Shown here piece after piece: positions 1 to 7,169 of a stretch of 7,948 nt of DNA (positions within the stretch are counted from its first letter, which is position 1; every line of letters starts with the position of its first letter). The translations under genes and the position numbers were made by a program. The stretch covers positions 1 to 7,948 of the forward strand of contig JAHRFV010000311.1 in assembly GCA_019084435.1 (NCBI GenBank). Direction: 5' to 3'. The notes under the pieces are model-generated. The model was given only the letters and a program-made list of their open reading frames with translations. It had not been told where the DNA came from and searched no databases. Source of the stretch: Dethiosulfatibacter sp. (GTDB lineage Bacteria; Bacillota_A; Clostridia; Tissierellales; Dethiosulfatibacteraceae).

Positions 1-2
1 GA

Positions 3-593
3 CATGGAAAGGACCACTCGATACCACCGCATCTAATTCCATACAGGGCCAATATGTTTGCCATGAAGGAACTAGGCGTATCATGTATCATATCACCCTG
101 CTCCTGCGGTAGTCTGAAAGCTGAGATCAAACCAGGCGATTTTGTAATAAGCGATCAATTCATTGACAGAACCAACGGCAGAGCAGATACCTATTATGAG
201 GGACCGGATGTCAAGCATGTTTCACCAGCCCACACCTACGATGATAGACTAAGAAGCATCGCTATAGATACATGCAAGCGTCTTGGTATTCCTGTTCATG
301 AGAAAGGAACCATCGTGGTGATCAACGGCCCAAGATTCTCAACCAAGGCAGAGAGCAAATGGTTCAGCATGATTGGCGGAGATACAGTCAATATGACCCA
401 ATACCCTGAGGCCTATCTCGCAGTGGAGATGGAGATACCTGTAGTCAATATTGCGCTAGTCACCGATTACGATGCCGGTCTGGAAGGAAGAGACGATATC
501 AAGCCGGTTACCATGGAAGAGGTGTTCAAGGTTTTCAATGAAAACCTAGCTAAGCTAAAGGAACTGATATTTGAAATGATAGAAACAATATGA
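3..593 (+). CDS. mtnP: S-methyl-5'-thioadenosine phosphorylase / purine nucleoside phosphorylase family, 5' end cut by window
   Basis: This is a partial gene: the first complete codon is at 3 and the true start lies left of the window. The in-frame codons at 3-53, upstream of the first ATG at 54, already encode the family motif HGKDHSIPPHLIPYRAN, so that ATG is internal. Other MTAP/PNP family landmarks follow: CSCGSLKAEIKPGD, DQFIDRT, GTIVVINGPRFSTKAES and NMTQYPEAYLA. The sequence VTDYD at 462-473 carries two Asp residues at the place where human MTAP uses Asp220 and Asp222 to hold the adenine ring; guanine/hypoxanthine-type PNPs have Asn there. I therefore infer a 6-aminopurine substrate such as methylthioadenosine, cleaved with phosphate to adenine and 5-methylthioribose-1-phosphate in the cytoplasm. 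Family membership is clear; the exact substrate is inferred. The kinase gene begins 4 bases after the stop, suggesting co-transcription. Confidence 0.88.
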   Translation, partial: HGKDHSIPPHLIPYRANMFAMKELGVSCIISPCSCGSLKAEIKPGDFVISDQFIDRTNGRADTYYEGPDVKHVSPAHTYDDRLRSIAIDTCKRLGIPVHEKGTIVVINGPRFSTKAESKWFSMIGGDTVNMTQYPEAYLAVEMEIPVVNIALVTDYDAGLEGRDDIKPVTMEEVFKVFNENLAKLKELIFEMIETI

Positions 594-597
594 TCCC

Positions 598-1506
598 ATG
601 AACGAATTAGATGCGATAGAGTTTATTAGAAAACGATACAGATTGACAGATATTGATTCCATTAATCCTGTAGGCAATCACATGCTTAATAGAAATCAGG
701 TTTTTAGATTTGAGAAGGACAATAGCCATTACATATTCAAGCTGTCCATATCCAAATACAAATGGGAGAATGAGATTAAATCCCATCTTTTATTGAAGGA
801 ACTTGATTTTGTACCTGAAACTCTTGATTATGGGACTATAGGAGACAAGAATTTTCAACTAATGGACAAAAAAGAAGGCAGAGACTTGTTCATCTATTGG
901 AACAGGGTGAATTATCGCGCCAAGAAAAACATTGTCAAGCAAATGGGAATCTCTATTGCACAAATTCATGATGCCCATGAATACAATCACTATGGTTGGT
1001 GGGAAGAATCCAAGGGATTTGCAAATATCATCGAGTATCGACAGTTCAAGGATCAGATTATTATAGACAGGCTTATAGAGTGCGGACTGAATGAGAATAA
1101 AATCATCATGGCTGGAATCAATCATCTCAAGAGATTGAGAAGCCAACTCAAAAATGAGAAGACGTCAATCGTGCACAGAGATTTTAGCCTAAGAAACATT
1201 CTTATCAAAGGAGATAGGGTGACAGGCGTGGTTGATTTTGAACATTCGCGGCCAGACGATCCTGTCATTGATATTTGTACAGTATTGCAGACCGATATGC
1301 TGGATGATGACGAGATGATGCAATCCTTCTTTGAAGGCTATAGCAGTATCAGACAATTCCCAGTCAATTTCTCAGACAACAGATCATATTACTACATCAA
1401 CACAGGCCTATACGTATGCAGCAAATACGATTATAGAAAAGAGGACTTGAACAGGGGTCTTTTTCTCATTGAAAAAGGGCTAAAACTTCTGGAGGCATCA
1501 AAATAA
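598..1506 (+). CDS. APH-superfamily small-molecule kinase, substrate unknown
   Basis: This 302-residue protein has the aminoglycoside/choline/homoserine kinase fold signature. The Brenner catalytic motif is IVHRDFSLRNIL, with His193, Asp195 and Asn200, followed by the magnesium-binding Asp213 in VVDFEH. The ATP-binding lysine is probably Lys48 (YIFKLS), with Glu59 as a possible partner. All expected catalytic residues are present, so an active ATP-dependent phosphotransferase is likely. The substrate cannot be read from sequence: the superfamily includes kinases for methylthioribose, homoserine, choline and fructosamine as well as antibiotic-resistance enzymes, and nothing here points specifically to resistance. 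The start has no good Shine-Dalgarno site and sits 4 bases past the upstream stop, so translation is probably coupled to the phosphorylase gene. Its TAA stop overlaps the ATG of the next gene by 1 base. This operon context suggests a housekeeping or salvage role. Confidence 0.85.
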   Translation: MNELDAIEFIRKRYRLTDIDSINPVGNHMLNRNQVFRFEKDNSHYIFKLSISKYKWENEIKSHLLLKELDFVPETLDYGTIGDKNFQLMDKKEGRDLFIYWNRVNYRAKKNIVKQMGISIAQIHDAHEYNHYGWWEESKGFANIIEYRQFKDQIIIDRLIECGLNENKIIMAGINHLKRLRSQLKNEKTSIVHRDFSLRNILIKGDRVTGVVDFEHSRPDDPVIDICTVLQTDMLDDDEMMQSFFEGYSSIRQFPVNFSDNRSYYYINTGLYVCSKYDYRKEDLNRGLFLIEKGLKLLEASK

Positions 1507-2174
1507 TGAAAAATTTGACCAAAATACTATTAACAATCTCATTGCCTATTTTCATACTTCTAATGGTTTTTCAACTGGTTGTATTTGATCTAGGTTACTT
1601 TGAGAAGAAATTTGTGGAAAATGATACTCCCTCTATTACAGGTCTAAGCATGGATCAACTAATGAGAGTCTCAGACCAAACCCTTGATTACCTCAAAGAT
1701 AAGAGAGGCGATCTCATCATTTATGAGGAAATGAATGGAGAAACCATTCAGGTTTTTAAAGGTAGAGAGATAGAACACATGGTGGATGTGAAGGATCTTT
1801 TTATGATTGGATTCACCATCAGAAATATATCAGGTGTTATTTCATTTTTATCAGCAGCCTATCTTTGGATGAAGTACAAGAAATCAATTCTCCAGTCCAT
1901 CAGAGCAGGTTCTATTTTATTTTTTGCGGTAATAGTTTCCATAGGTTTTTTTGCATTTCTGGATTTTAATAGGGCATTCACTATTTTTCATGAGCTGTTA
2001 TTTACCAACGACCTTTGGCTTTTGAATCCAGAGACAGATATCATGATTCAGATGCTGCCACTTGATTTTTTTATGGGGTTAGGGTTAAAAATCGCTATCA
2101 TTTACATAGTCTATCTGATATTATCTTTTATAATCACAAGTGTGCTGATAAGAAAAAGATTTAACAATGAATAA
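1506..2174 (+). CDS. DUF1461 / TIGR01906-type integral membrane protein
   Basis: The protein has 222 residues and resembles the DUF1461 (TIGR01906) family of uncharacterised Firmicutes membrane proteins. An N-terminal hydrophobic helix (about residues 7-28) is followed by a polar, probably extracytoplasmic segment (about 30-95). That segment contains TGLSMDQLMRVSDQTLDYLK and REIEHMVDVKDLF, both typical of the family. Three more hydrophobic helices lie at about 103-122, 134-153 and 190-215, and the C-terminus is basic (RKRF). The conserved stretch FHELLFTNDLWLLNPETD (161-178), followed by QMLPLDFF (182-189), is the strongest family marker. No function is established. The start is supported by GGAGG at 1491-1495, 10 bases upstream, and the start overlaps the kinase stop by 1 base (TAATG), so the two are probably co-translated. 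A promoter for aroC lies within its last codons. Confidence 0.85.
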   Translation: MKNLTKILLTISLPIFILLMVFQLVVFDLGYFEKKFVENDTPSITGLSMDQLMRVSDQTLDYLKDKRGDLIIYEEMNGETIQVFKGREIEHMVDVKDLFMIGFTIRNISGVISFLSAAYLWMKYKKSILQSIRAGSILFFAVIVSIGFFAFLDFNRAFTIFHELLFTNDLWLLNPETDIMIQMLPLDFFMGLGLKIAIIYIVYLILSFIITSVLIRKRFNNE

Positions 2175-2188
2175 AAACCTTGTATAAT
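2161..2188 (+). promoter_or_regulatory. Probable sigma-A promoter for aroCBA
   Basis: TTAACA at 2161-2166 matches five of six bases of the -35 consensus. A perfect TATAAT -10 box follows at 2183-2188 after a 16-base spacer. The -35 box lies in the last codons of the DUF1461 gene. A start of transcription near 2195 would give a leader of about 25 bases holding the strong ribosome site AGGAAGGAG at 2205-2213. No terminator is visible between 2174 and 2219, so read-through from upstream is also possible. Confidence 0.6.
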
Positions 2189-2218
2189 ATTTGATATACT
2201 ATTTAGGAAGGAGTTTTT

Positions 2219-3370
2219 ATGAGATATTTAAGCGCAGGAGAATCACACGGAAAAGGAATGGTACTGATATTGGAAGGGTTTCCAGCCAACGTCAAGATAG
2301 ATATAGGTGAAATCAATCATGAGCTTGGAAGAAGACAGAAAGGATATGGCAGAGGGAAGCGGATGAGTATAGAGACCGATGCTGCCGAGGTGCTTTCAGG
2401 CATCAGATTTGGACAAACTCTGGGAAGCCCTATATCCATATTCGTCAAGAACAGGGATTGGGAAAACTGGAAGCTTAATATGTCCTGTGAAAACATATTT
2501 CATGACGAGGGTCTATCTATAAAAGCGCCAAGACCTGGACATGCAGACCTTCCCGGTGCGATCAAGTACAACCAGGCAGATATAAGAAACATACTTGAGA
2601 GAGCAAGTGCCAGGGAAACGGTTATCAGAACAGCTGCTGGGGCATTGAGCAAACAGCTTTTGAAAGAGTTTGGCATTGAGGTTCATAACAGAGTAGTCAA
2701 CATTGGCGGCATCGAGGATCTGAATGTAATTGAAAAAAGCGATAGCTATTGGCAAAAGGTAAAGGATTCTGAAGTCAGTATGTATGACCCTGAAATTGAA
2801 AAAAAAGTTAAACAATCAATAGACAAAGCAAAAGAGGATGGCGACACACTGGGTGGGATCATTGAAGTGTCCATTTACAACTGCCCTGTAGGCTTGGGGA
2901 GCCATGTTCATTATGATAGAAAACTCAGCGCTAGGCTTGCCATGGAAATCATGTCCCTTCAGGCTGTGAAGGGTTTTGAGATAGGTGCAGGATTTGGTAC
3001 TGCCGTTAAACCCGGATCAAAGATACATGATGAGATATACTATGAGGACACCTATCACCACAAAACAAACAACGCAGGCGGAATAGAGGGTGGCATATCC
3101 AATGGAGAAACTATCATGTTCAGAGCGGCCTTCAAACCTATACCGACACTGATGAAACCTTTACAGTCGGTCGACATGGACAGCAAAGAGTCTGTGGATG
3201 CTTGCAAGGAAAGATCAGACGTTTGCGCTGCACCAGCAGCGGGAGTCATCATGGAGAACATAGCGGCTTGGGTTATCGCAAAAGAAATAGTCGAAAAATT
3301 CGGTGGAGATTCATTAGAAGAATTAAAAGCAAATTACAACAATTATATGACATATTTAGGAGAAAGGTAG
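2219..3370 (+). CDS. aroC: Chorismate synthase
   Basis: AroC converts 5-enolpyruvylshikimate-3-phosphate to chorismate, the last step of the shikimate pathway, using reduced FMN in the cytoplasm. The 383-residue protein is full length. It begins with the signature LSAGESHGKGM containing the catalytic His10, then RRQKGYGRGKRM (Arg39 and Arg45 at the active site) and PRPGHADLPG with the second catalytic His108. Further family blocks are ERASARETVIRTAAGAL, GGIEGGISNGE, FRAAFKPIPT and ERSDVCAAPAAGVIMEN. The start at 2219 is set by AGGAAGGAG 5 bases upstream and by the fit of the N-terminus to the family. It is the first gene of an aroC-aroB-aroA run, with aroB starting 4 bases after its stop. I see nothing abnormal in it. 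Confidence 0.97.
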   Translation: MRYLSAGESHGKGMVLILEGFPANVKIDIGEINHELGRRQKGYGRGKRMSIETDAAEVLSGIRFGQTLGSPISIFVKNRDWENWKLNMSCENIFHDEGLSIKAPRPGHADLPGAIKYNQADIRNILERASARETVIRTAAGALSKQLLKEFGIEVHNRVVNIGGIEDLNVIEKSDSYWQKVKDSEVSMYDPEIEKKVKQSIDKAKEDGDTLGGIIEVSIYNCPVGLGSHVHYDRKLSARLAMEIMSLQAVKGFEIGAGFGTAVKPGSKIHDEIYYEDTYHHKTNNAGGIEGGISNGETIMFRAAFKPIPTLMKPLQSVDMDSKESVDACKERSDVCAAPAAGVIMENIAAWVIAKEIVEKFGGDSLEELKANYNNYMTYLGER

Positions 3371-3374
3371 GAGA

Positions 3375-4439
3375 ATGAAGAAAATTAAATTAGATTTGAC
3401 GGATAAACAATACGAGATAACGATAGGAGCAAAACTGGTACGTCAAATCAACTTGTTTCTAAAGGAAAAGAACTATTCCAAAGTGGTCTATATGGTGGAT
3501 GCAGGGTTCTATGCATTTCATAAACAGAGATTGAATAACCTGACGAAGGATCATGACATCATGCTTAACTTTAGTGGGGAAGATTGCAAAAATTTTGATA
3601 ATCTCAATTTTGTTTTAGAACGGATGATTAACCACAAACTGGACAGAAAATCTGCACTTGTCATCGTTGGCGGTGGTGTGGCGGGCGATTTAGGCGCATT
3701 GGCTGCCTCTCTGTATATGAGAGGAATCAGCGTTATCCATGTACCAACAACGCTGTTATCTCAGGTAGATAGTAGTGTCGGTGGGAAAACAGCCATCAAC
3801 TTCGAGGGCATCAAGAATATTATTGGCACATTCCATCAGCCGGATGCTGTGTTTATCGATACGTCATTCTTAAAGACATTAAGCAAAAAAGACATTTTAT
3901 CGGGCATAGGCGAGATCATCAAGTACGGCTTCATAATGGATGAGAATTTTATAGACTATCTCAAGCTGCACATCGATGAATTGATTCAAATGGAGCCATC
4001 TGTTCTGGAGCACGTTATACACGAGTCAATCCGATATAAAGCAATTGTGGTCATGTCAGATGTAAAGGAAAGCGATCATAGAAAAATATTGAACTTCGGA
4101 CACACCATCGGACACGGCATAGAGCTGCTTGAGGACATCGGACTCAGCCATGGTCAGGTAGTGGCAGCAGGCATGGTATATGAGAGTATTATAGCCTTTG
4201 ACAGAAATCTAATTAGCAGAGAATACCTAGATGAGATAATAAATCTGTGCAGTAAGGTGGTTACACTTAAGGCATTCACCGACAGTGAAAAAGAAGCTAT
4301 CATAGAGAGCCTATTACATGACAAGAAAAACGAGGGCGAATCCATCAATATGGTGTTGCCGATAGCAAGGGGTCAAGTTAAGGTGACCGAAGACATTAAA
4401 CGTGATGAAATATATAATAGTTTCAGGAGTGACATATGA
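3375..4439 (+). CDS. aroB: 3-dehydroquinate synthase
   Basis: AroB cyclises 3-deoxy-D-arabino-heptulosonate-7-phosphate to 3-dehydroquinate, step 2 of the shikimate pathway, using NAD and a divalent metal. The length of 354 residues is normal. The NAD-binding motif GGGVAGDLG is at 99-107 and the family block VPTTLLSQVDSSVGGKTAIN at 123-142, with active-site Lys138. Likely metal ligands are Glu180 (GIGEIIKYG), His243 (FGHTIGHGIE) and His259 (LSHGQ). The 16-residue gap between the two histidines equals that between His271 and His287 of the Aspergillus AROM enzyme. The start is only 4 bases after the aroC stop, with GGTAGGAG overlapping that stop as ribosome site. Its own stop overlaps the aroA start by 4 bases (ATGA), which indicates translational coupling in one operon. 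Confidence 0.97.
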   Translation: MKKIKLDLTDKQYEITIGAKLVRQINLFLKEKNYSKVVYMVDAGFYAFHKQRLNNLTKDHDIMLNFSGEDCKNFDNLNFVLERMINHKLDRKSALVIVGGGVAGDLGALAASLYMRGISVIHVPTTLLSQVDSSVGGKTAINFEGIKNIIGTFHQPDAVFIDTSFLKTLSKKDILSGIGEIIKYGFIMDENFIDYLKLHIDELIQMEPSVLEHVIHESIRYKAIVVMSDVKESDHRKILNFGHTIGHGIELLEDIGLSHGQVVAAGMVYESIIAFDRNLISREYLDEIINLCSKVVTLKAFTDSEKEAIIESLLHDKKNEGESINMVLPIARGQVKVTEDIKRDEIYNSFRSDI

Positions 4440-5716
4440 TAATCAAAAAATACAATGGCAATTATAACGGGCGCATATCTGTGCCTGGTGATAAATCCAT
4501 ATCCCATAGAAGCATAATACTTGGATCGCTGGCTCAAGGAGAAACCCACGTTGAAAATTTCCTCATGGGCGAGGACTGCATATCGACTATCAATTGCTTC
4601 AGAGCCATGGGTGTTGATATAGAGAGAGAAGGGACTAGTGTCAGGATAAAAGGTGTCGGTCTTAAGGGTTTGAAGAAACCTGATGGCGTCTTAGATGCAG
4701 GAAATTCAGGAACGACCATCAGAATACTGACAGGTCTGCTGGCTTTCCAAGACTTCGAATCGATACTGGACGGCGACGCATCCCTGCGAAAACGCCCCAT
4801 GTCCAGGGTATCAGAACCACTGAACATGATGGGTGCGGATATCAGCTGCACCAATGGAAAATATCCACCGGTCACCATAAAGCCGACTTATTCAAGTAAG
4901 GGCATTAGCTACAAACAGCCAACGGCCAGCGCACAGGTCAAGTCTTGCCTTCTTATGGCGGGCATGTACTGCGATGATGTGGTCGAAGTGATTCAACCAA
5001 GCATCTCAAGAGATCACACAGAACGAATGATGAAATATTTCGGTATTGATATTACCGTGGAAGATAAGACTGTCAGCATTAAAAGATCAGATGGGTTTAA
5101 AGGCAAAAAAATATTTGTTCCAGGCGATATATCTTCGGCTGCTTTTTATATTGTATCTGCATCCATAGCTGAAGGATCTGATGTTGTCATAGAAAATGTA
5201 GGTCTGAATCCAACCCGAACAGGTATCATAGATGTCATGAAAAGCATGGGAGCAGATATCACTATAGAGAATGAAAAACTGCTTAACGAAGAGCCTATAG
5301 GTGACATCAGAGTTAGAGGAAGCAAACTCAAGGGCATAACCATCAACGGCGACATCATTCCAAGAATCATCGATGAGATTCCTATCATCTCGCTGGCAGC
5401 TGTCTTTGCTGAGGGAGAAACGGATATTAGCGATGCGGAGGAACTTAGAGTAAAAGAGACCGATAGAATTGATGCGGTTTGCAATGAGTTAAAAAAGATG
5501 GGGGCTCTAATTGAACCCAAAGCCGATGGCATGGCCATCAAAGGAAGCAAAAATCTGACTGGTGCTGATGTGAAATCATACGCCGACCATAGAATGGGGA
5601 TGATGCTTTCATTGGCAGGAAGCTTTGCTGATGGAGAGACAAGAATTGATGACGTAGCCTGCATTAATGTATCAAACCCTGATTTTTTCGATATTCTGAA
5701 TAGCCTGAAACGATAA
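4436..5716 (+). CDS. aroA: 3-phosphoshikimate 1-carboxyvinyltransferase (EPSP synthase), class II type
   Basis: AroA transfers the enolpyruvyl group of phosphoenolpyruvate to shikimate-3-phosphate, step 6 of the pathway. The 426-residue protein is complete. PGDKSISHR (17-25) holds the substrate-binding Lys20. GNSGTTIR (89-96) and LRKRPMSRV carry the PEP-binding arginines, about Arg96 and Arg120. SAQVKS, SRDHTERM and NPTRTG follow. Catalytic Asp303 (IIDEIP) and Glu331 (KETDR), with Arg334 and Arg376, match E. coli Asp313, Glu341, Arg344 and Arg386. The four short patterns used to define class II EPSPS (GDKS, SAQxK, RxHxE and NxTR) are all present, as in Bacillus, Staphylococcus and the Agrobacterium CP4 enzyme. 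Ribosome site AGGAG at 4425-4429 and the ATGA overlap with aroB fix the start. No terminator is evident after the stop. Confidence 0.97.
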   Translation: MIIKKYNGNYNGRISVPGDKSISHRSIILGSLAQGETHVENFLMGEDCISTINCFRAMGVDIEREGTSVRIKGVGLKGLKKPDGVLDAGNSGTTIRILTGLLAFQDFESILDGDASLRKRPMSRVSEPLNMMGADISCTNGKYPPVTIKPTYSSKGISYKQPTASAQVKSCLLMAGMYCDDVVEVIQPSISRDHTERMMKYFGIDITVEDKTVSIKRSDGFKGKKIFVPGDISSAAFYIVSASIAEGSDVVIENVGLNPTRTGIIDVMKSMGADITIENEKLLNEEPIGDIRVRGSKLKGITINGDIIPRIIDEIPIISLAAVFAEGETDISDAEELRVKETDRIDAVCNELKKMGALIEPKADGMAIKGSKNLTGADVKSYADHRMGMMLSLAGSFADGETRIDDVACINVSNPDFFDILNSLKR

Positions 5717-5719
5717 AAG

Positions 5720-5748
5720 TTGTAATGTCTTAGAATATCTAATATAAT
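5720..5748 (+). promoter_or_regulatory. Probable sigma-A promoter for pduL-deoC
   Basis: TTGTAA at 5720-5725 (four of six matches to the -35 consensus) is followed by exactly 17 bases and a perfect TATAAT at 5743-5748. The boxes lie in the 70-base gap between aroA and pduL. They would give a leader of about 30 bases ending in the strong ribosome site AGGAGGT at 5772-5778. The thrC gene further on has the same TTGTAA box with the same spacing. Confidence 0.65.
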
Positions 5749-5786
5749 TTATATGTTAACAATAAACTATTAGGAGGTAAACAAGA

Positions 5787-6359
5787 ATGAAAACATCAAT
5801 ACCAATAGGTTTATCTAATAGACATCTGCATTTGTCTACGAAAGATATAAATACATTATTTGGAGAAGGGTATAGACTGAAGCCTATAAAGGACCTTTCC
5901 CAACCCGGCCAATTCGCTTGCGAGGAAAAAGTGGATCTTGTTGGACCAAAAGGTACCATAAAAGGTGTAAGAGTCCTGGGACCGGCAAGAAAAGAGACAC
6001 AGATAGAAATCTCGTTTGCAGATGGCTTTACTCTTGGCTTAAAAGCACCTGTAGCGGATTCAGGAATGCTAGAGGGATCACCTGGCGTAAAGCTTGTGGG
6101 ACCTGCAGGAGAAGTAGATTTGGAGAAGGGATTGATTGTGGCTGCAAGACATATCCACATGAGCCCAGATGATGCAAAAGAGTTTGGAGTAGCGGATAAA
6201 GACATTGTCAAGGTTCGAACATCTGGTGAGAGAGCCCTTGTTTTTGAAAATGTGCTGGTTCGTGTCAATAAGGATTATAGGCTCGAGATGCATGTAGACA
6301 TAGAAGAAGGCAATGCAGCAGGTCTTTCAAACTGTGAATTGGTTGAGTTAATCAAATAA
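5787..6359 (+). CDS. pduL: PduL-type phosphate acyltransferase (phosphotransacylase), non-encapsulated form
   Basis: PduL interconverts acyl-CoA plus phosphate with acyl phosphate plus CoA and is unrelated in sequence to classical Pta. The 190-residue protein shows the duplicated PduL domain, with SNRHLHLS at 10-17 and AARHIHMS at 119-126. Recalling the Rhodopseudomonas PduL structure, its zinc ligands His48, His50, Glu109, His157, His159 and His204 and its phosphate-binding Arg103 all map here with one constant offset of 35. They become His13, His15, Glu74, His122, His124, His169 and Arg68, so both metal sites look intact. The missing N-terminal 35 residues correspond to the region that carries the microcompartment-targeting peptide, so this is probably a free cytosolic enzyme acting on acetyl-CoA or propionyl-CoA. 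No shell proteins are nearby. The start is fixed by AGGAGGT 8 bases upstream. deoC follows directly and is probably in the same transcript. Confidence 0.94.
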   Translation: MKTSIPIGLSNRHLHLSTKDINTLFGEGYRLKPIKDLSQPGQFACEEKVDLVGPKGTIKGVRVLGPARKETQIEISFADGFTLGLKAPVADSGMLEGSPGVKLVGPAGEVDLEKGLIVAARHIHMSPDDAKEFGVADKDIVKVRTSGERALVFENVLVRVNKDYRLEMHVDIEEGNAAGLSNCELVELIK

Positions 6360-6360
6360 T

Positions 6361-6369
6361 AGGGGTGAT
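6361..6369 (+). promoter_or_regulatory. Ribosome binding site that decides the deoC start
   Basis: AGGGGTGAT matches the GGTGAT part of the extended anti-16S complement. It is placed correctly for the TTG at 6374, about 4 bases after its end. The in-frame GTG at 6365 and ATG at 6368 lie inside this site, so they are poor start candidates. Confidence 0.6.
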
Positions 6370-6373
6370 GAAA

Positions 6374-7042
6374 TTGAAAAATCTGGCATCCTATATTGAC
6401 CATACGATACTAAAACCGGAAACAACCATAGATCAAGTCAGACAGATATGCGAGGAAGCCACAAAATACAAGTTCGCATCGGTATGTGTAAACCCATACT
6501 ACGTGAAGCATGTCAAGGAGTTTCTCGAAGGAAGCGATGTGGCAGTGACATCAGTCATAGGATTTCCATTAGGCTGCACCATGAAGGAAGTCAAAGCCTT
6601 CGAGGCAAAAATGGCTGTCAATGCCGGAGCGGACGAGCTGGATATGGTCATCAACATAGCCGCTCTGAAAAACAAAAATTATAGCGTTGTCCTTGAAGAC
6701 ATTCAGGCAGTAGTGAGTGCTGCAGAAGGAAAGACAGTCAAGGTCATCATAGAAACATGCCTGTTGACTGAAGACGAGAAGGTCAAGGCCTGCGAGCTCT
6801 CAAAAGAGGGTGGTGCGGATTTTGTAAAAACCTCAACGGGATTCAGCACTGGTGGAGCAACTGAGGAAGACGTCAAGCTCATGAAAAAGACGGTCGGAGA
6901 CGCGCTCAAGGTGAAGGCATCGGGAGGCATAAGAGATCATGAAAGAACCATCAAGATGATCAACGCCGGAGCGGACAGGATAGGCGCAAGCGCTTCTGTT
7001 GATATAGTTACCAAGACAGATACAGACAATAACGATTATTGA
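6374..7042 (+). CDS. deoC: Deoxyribose-phosphate aldolase
   Basis: DeoC cleaves 2-deoxy-D-ribose 5-phosphate to acetaldehyde and glyceraldehyde 3-phosphate through a lysine Schiff base, in deoxynucleoside breakdown. Counting from the preferred TTG start, the protein has 222 residues, normal for the family. The opening [12 protein letters not shown] is typical of Deo[11 protein letters not shown] holds the proton-relay Asp90 (E. coli Asp102). [10 protein letters not shown] holds the Schiff-base Lys152 (E. coli Lys167). VKASGGIR holds Lys181 (E. coli Lys201). [12 protein letters not shown] near the C-terminus forms the phosphate pocket. In-frame GTG (6365) and ATG (6368) starts would add 3 or 2 residues but lie inside the ribosome site, so I prefer TTG. 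It begins 14 bases after pduL and ends just before a strong terminator. The acetaldehyde it makes could feed PduL after conversion to acetyl-CoA; the dehydrogenase needed is not in the window. Confidence 0.96.
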   Translation: MKNLASYIDHTILKPETTIDQVRQICEEATKYKFASVCVNPYYVKHVKEFLEGSDVAVTSVIGFPLGCTMKEVKAFEAKMAVNAGADELDMVINIAALKNKNYSVVLEDIQAVVSAAEGKTVKVIIETCLLTEDEKVKACELSKEGGADFVKTSTGFSTGGATEEDVKLMKKTVGDALKVKASGGIRDHERTIKMINAGADRIGASASVDIVTKTDTDNNDY

Positions 7043-7071
7043 GGCCATGGAACACCATGGTCTTTTTTTTT
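7043..7071 (+). terminator. Intrinsic (rho-independent) terminator after deoC
   Basis: An 8-bp stem, GGCCATGG (7043-7050) with CCATGGTC (7055-7062), contains one G-U pair and closes on an AACA loop. Nine T residues follow at 7063-7071. It starts directly after the deoC stop codon and probably ends the pduL-deoC transcript, insulating thrC. Confidence 0.92.
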
Positions 7072-7100
7072 GTTTCGTTTTGTTTCTGATAAAAAAACAC

Positions 7101-7129
7101 TTGTAATTACTTTTAGGTCAGTATATCAT
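7101..7129 (+). promoter_or_regulatory. Probable sigma-A promoter for thrC
   Basis: TTGTAA at 7101-7106, a 17-base spacer, then TATCAT at 7124-7129 (five of six -10 matches). An overlapping CATAAT at 7127-7132 would need a 20-base spacer and is less likely. The predicted leader of roughly 35 bases ends with AGGAGG at 7159-7164. It is too short for a T-box or an amino-acid riboswitch, and none is visible. Confidence 0.55.
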
Positions 7130-7169
7130 AATAAAAGGCGTAAGTGATGCAACAACACAGGAGGATTAG

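Noticed and set aside
598..1506. Antibiotic-resistance aminoglycoside phosphotransferase
   Set aside because: Only the general superfamily motifs match. The gene is in a housekeeping context with coupled neighbours and no mobile-element signs, so a resistance call is not supported.
5146..5664. 172-residue minus-strand open frame opposite aroA
   Set aside because: It is a shadow of aroA: low-complexity Ser/Pro/Met-rich translation, no recognisable motif, no ribosome site, and the sense gene is fully conserved.
5756..6268. 170-residue minus-strand open frame opposite pduL
   Set aside because: It is antisense to a well-supported pduL and its promoter region, the translation has no family resemblance, and it would run against the operon.
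7072..7169. Possible T-box, riboswitch or attenuator before thrC
   Set aside because: After the deoC terminator fewer than 100 bases remain and the promoter occupies part of them. No T-box motif, leader peptide with Thr codons or second terminator hairpin is visible.
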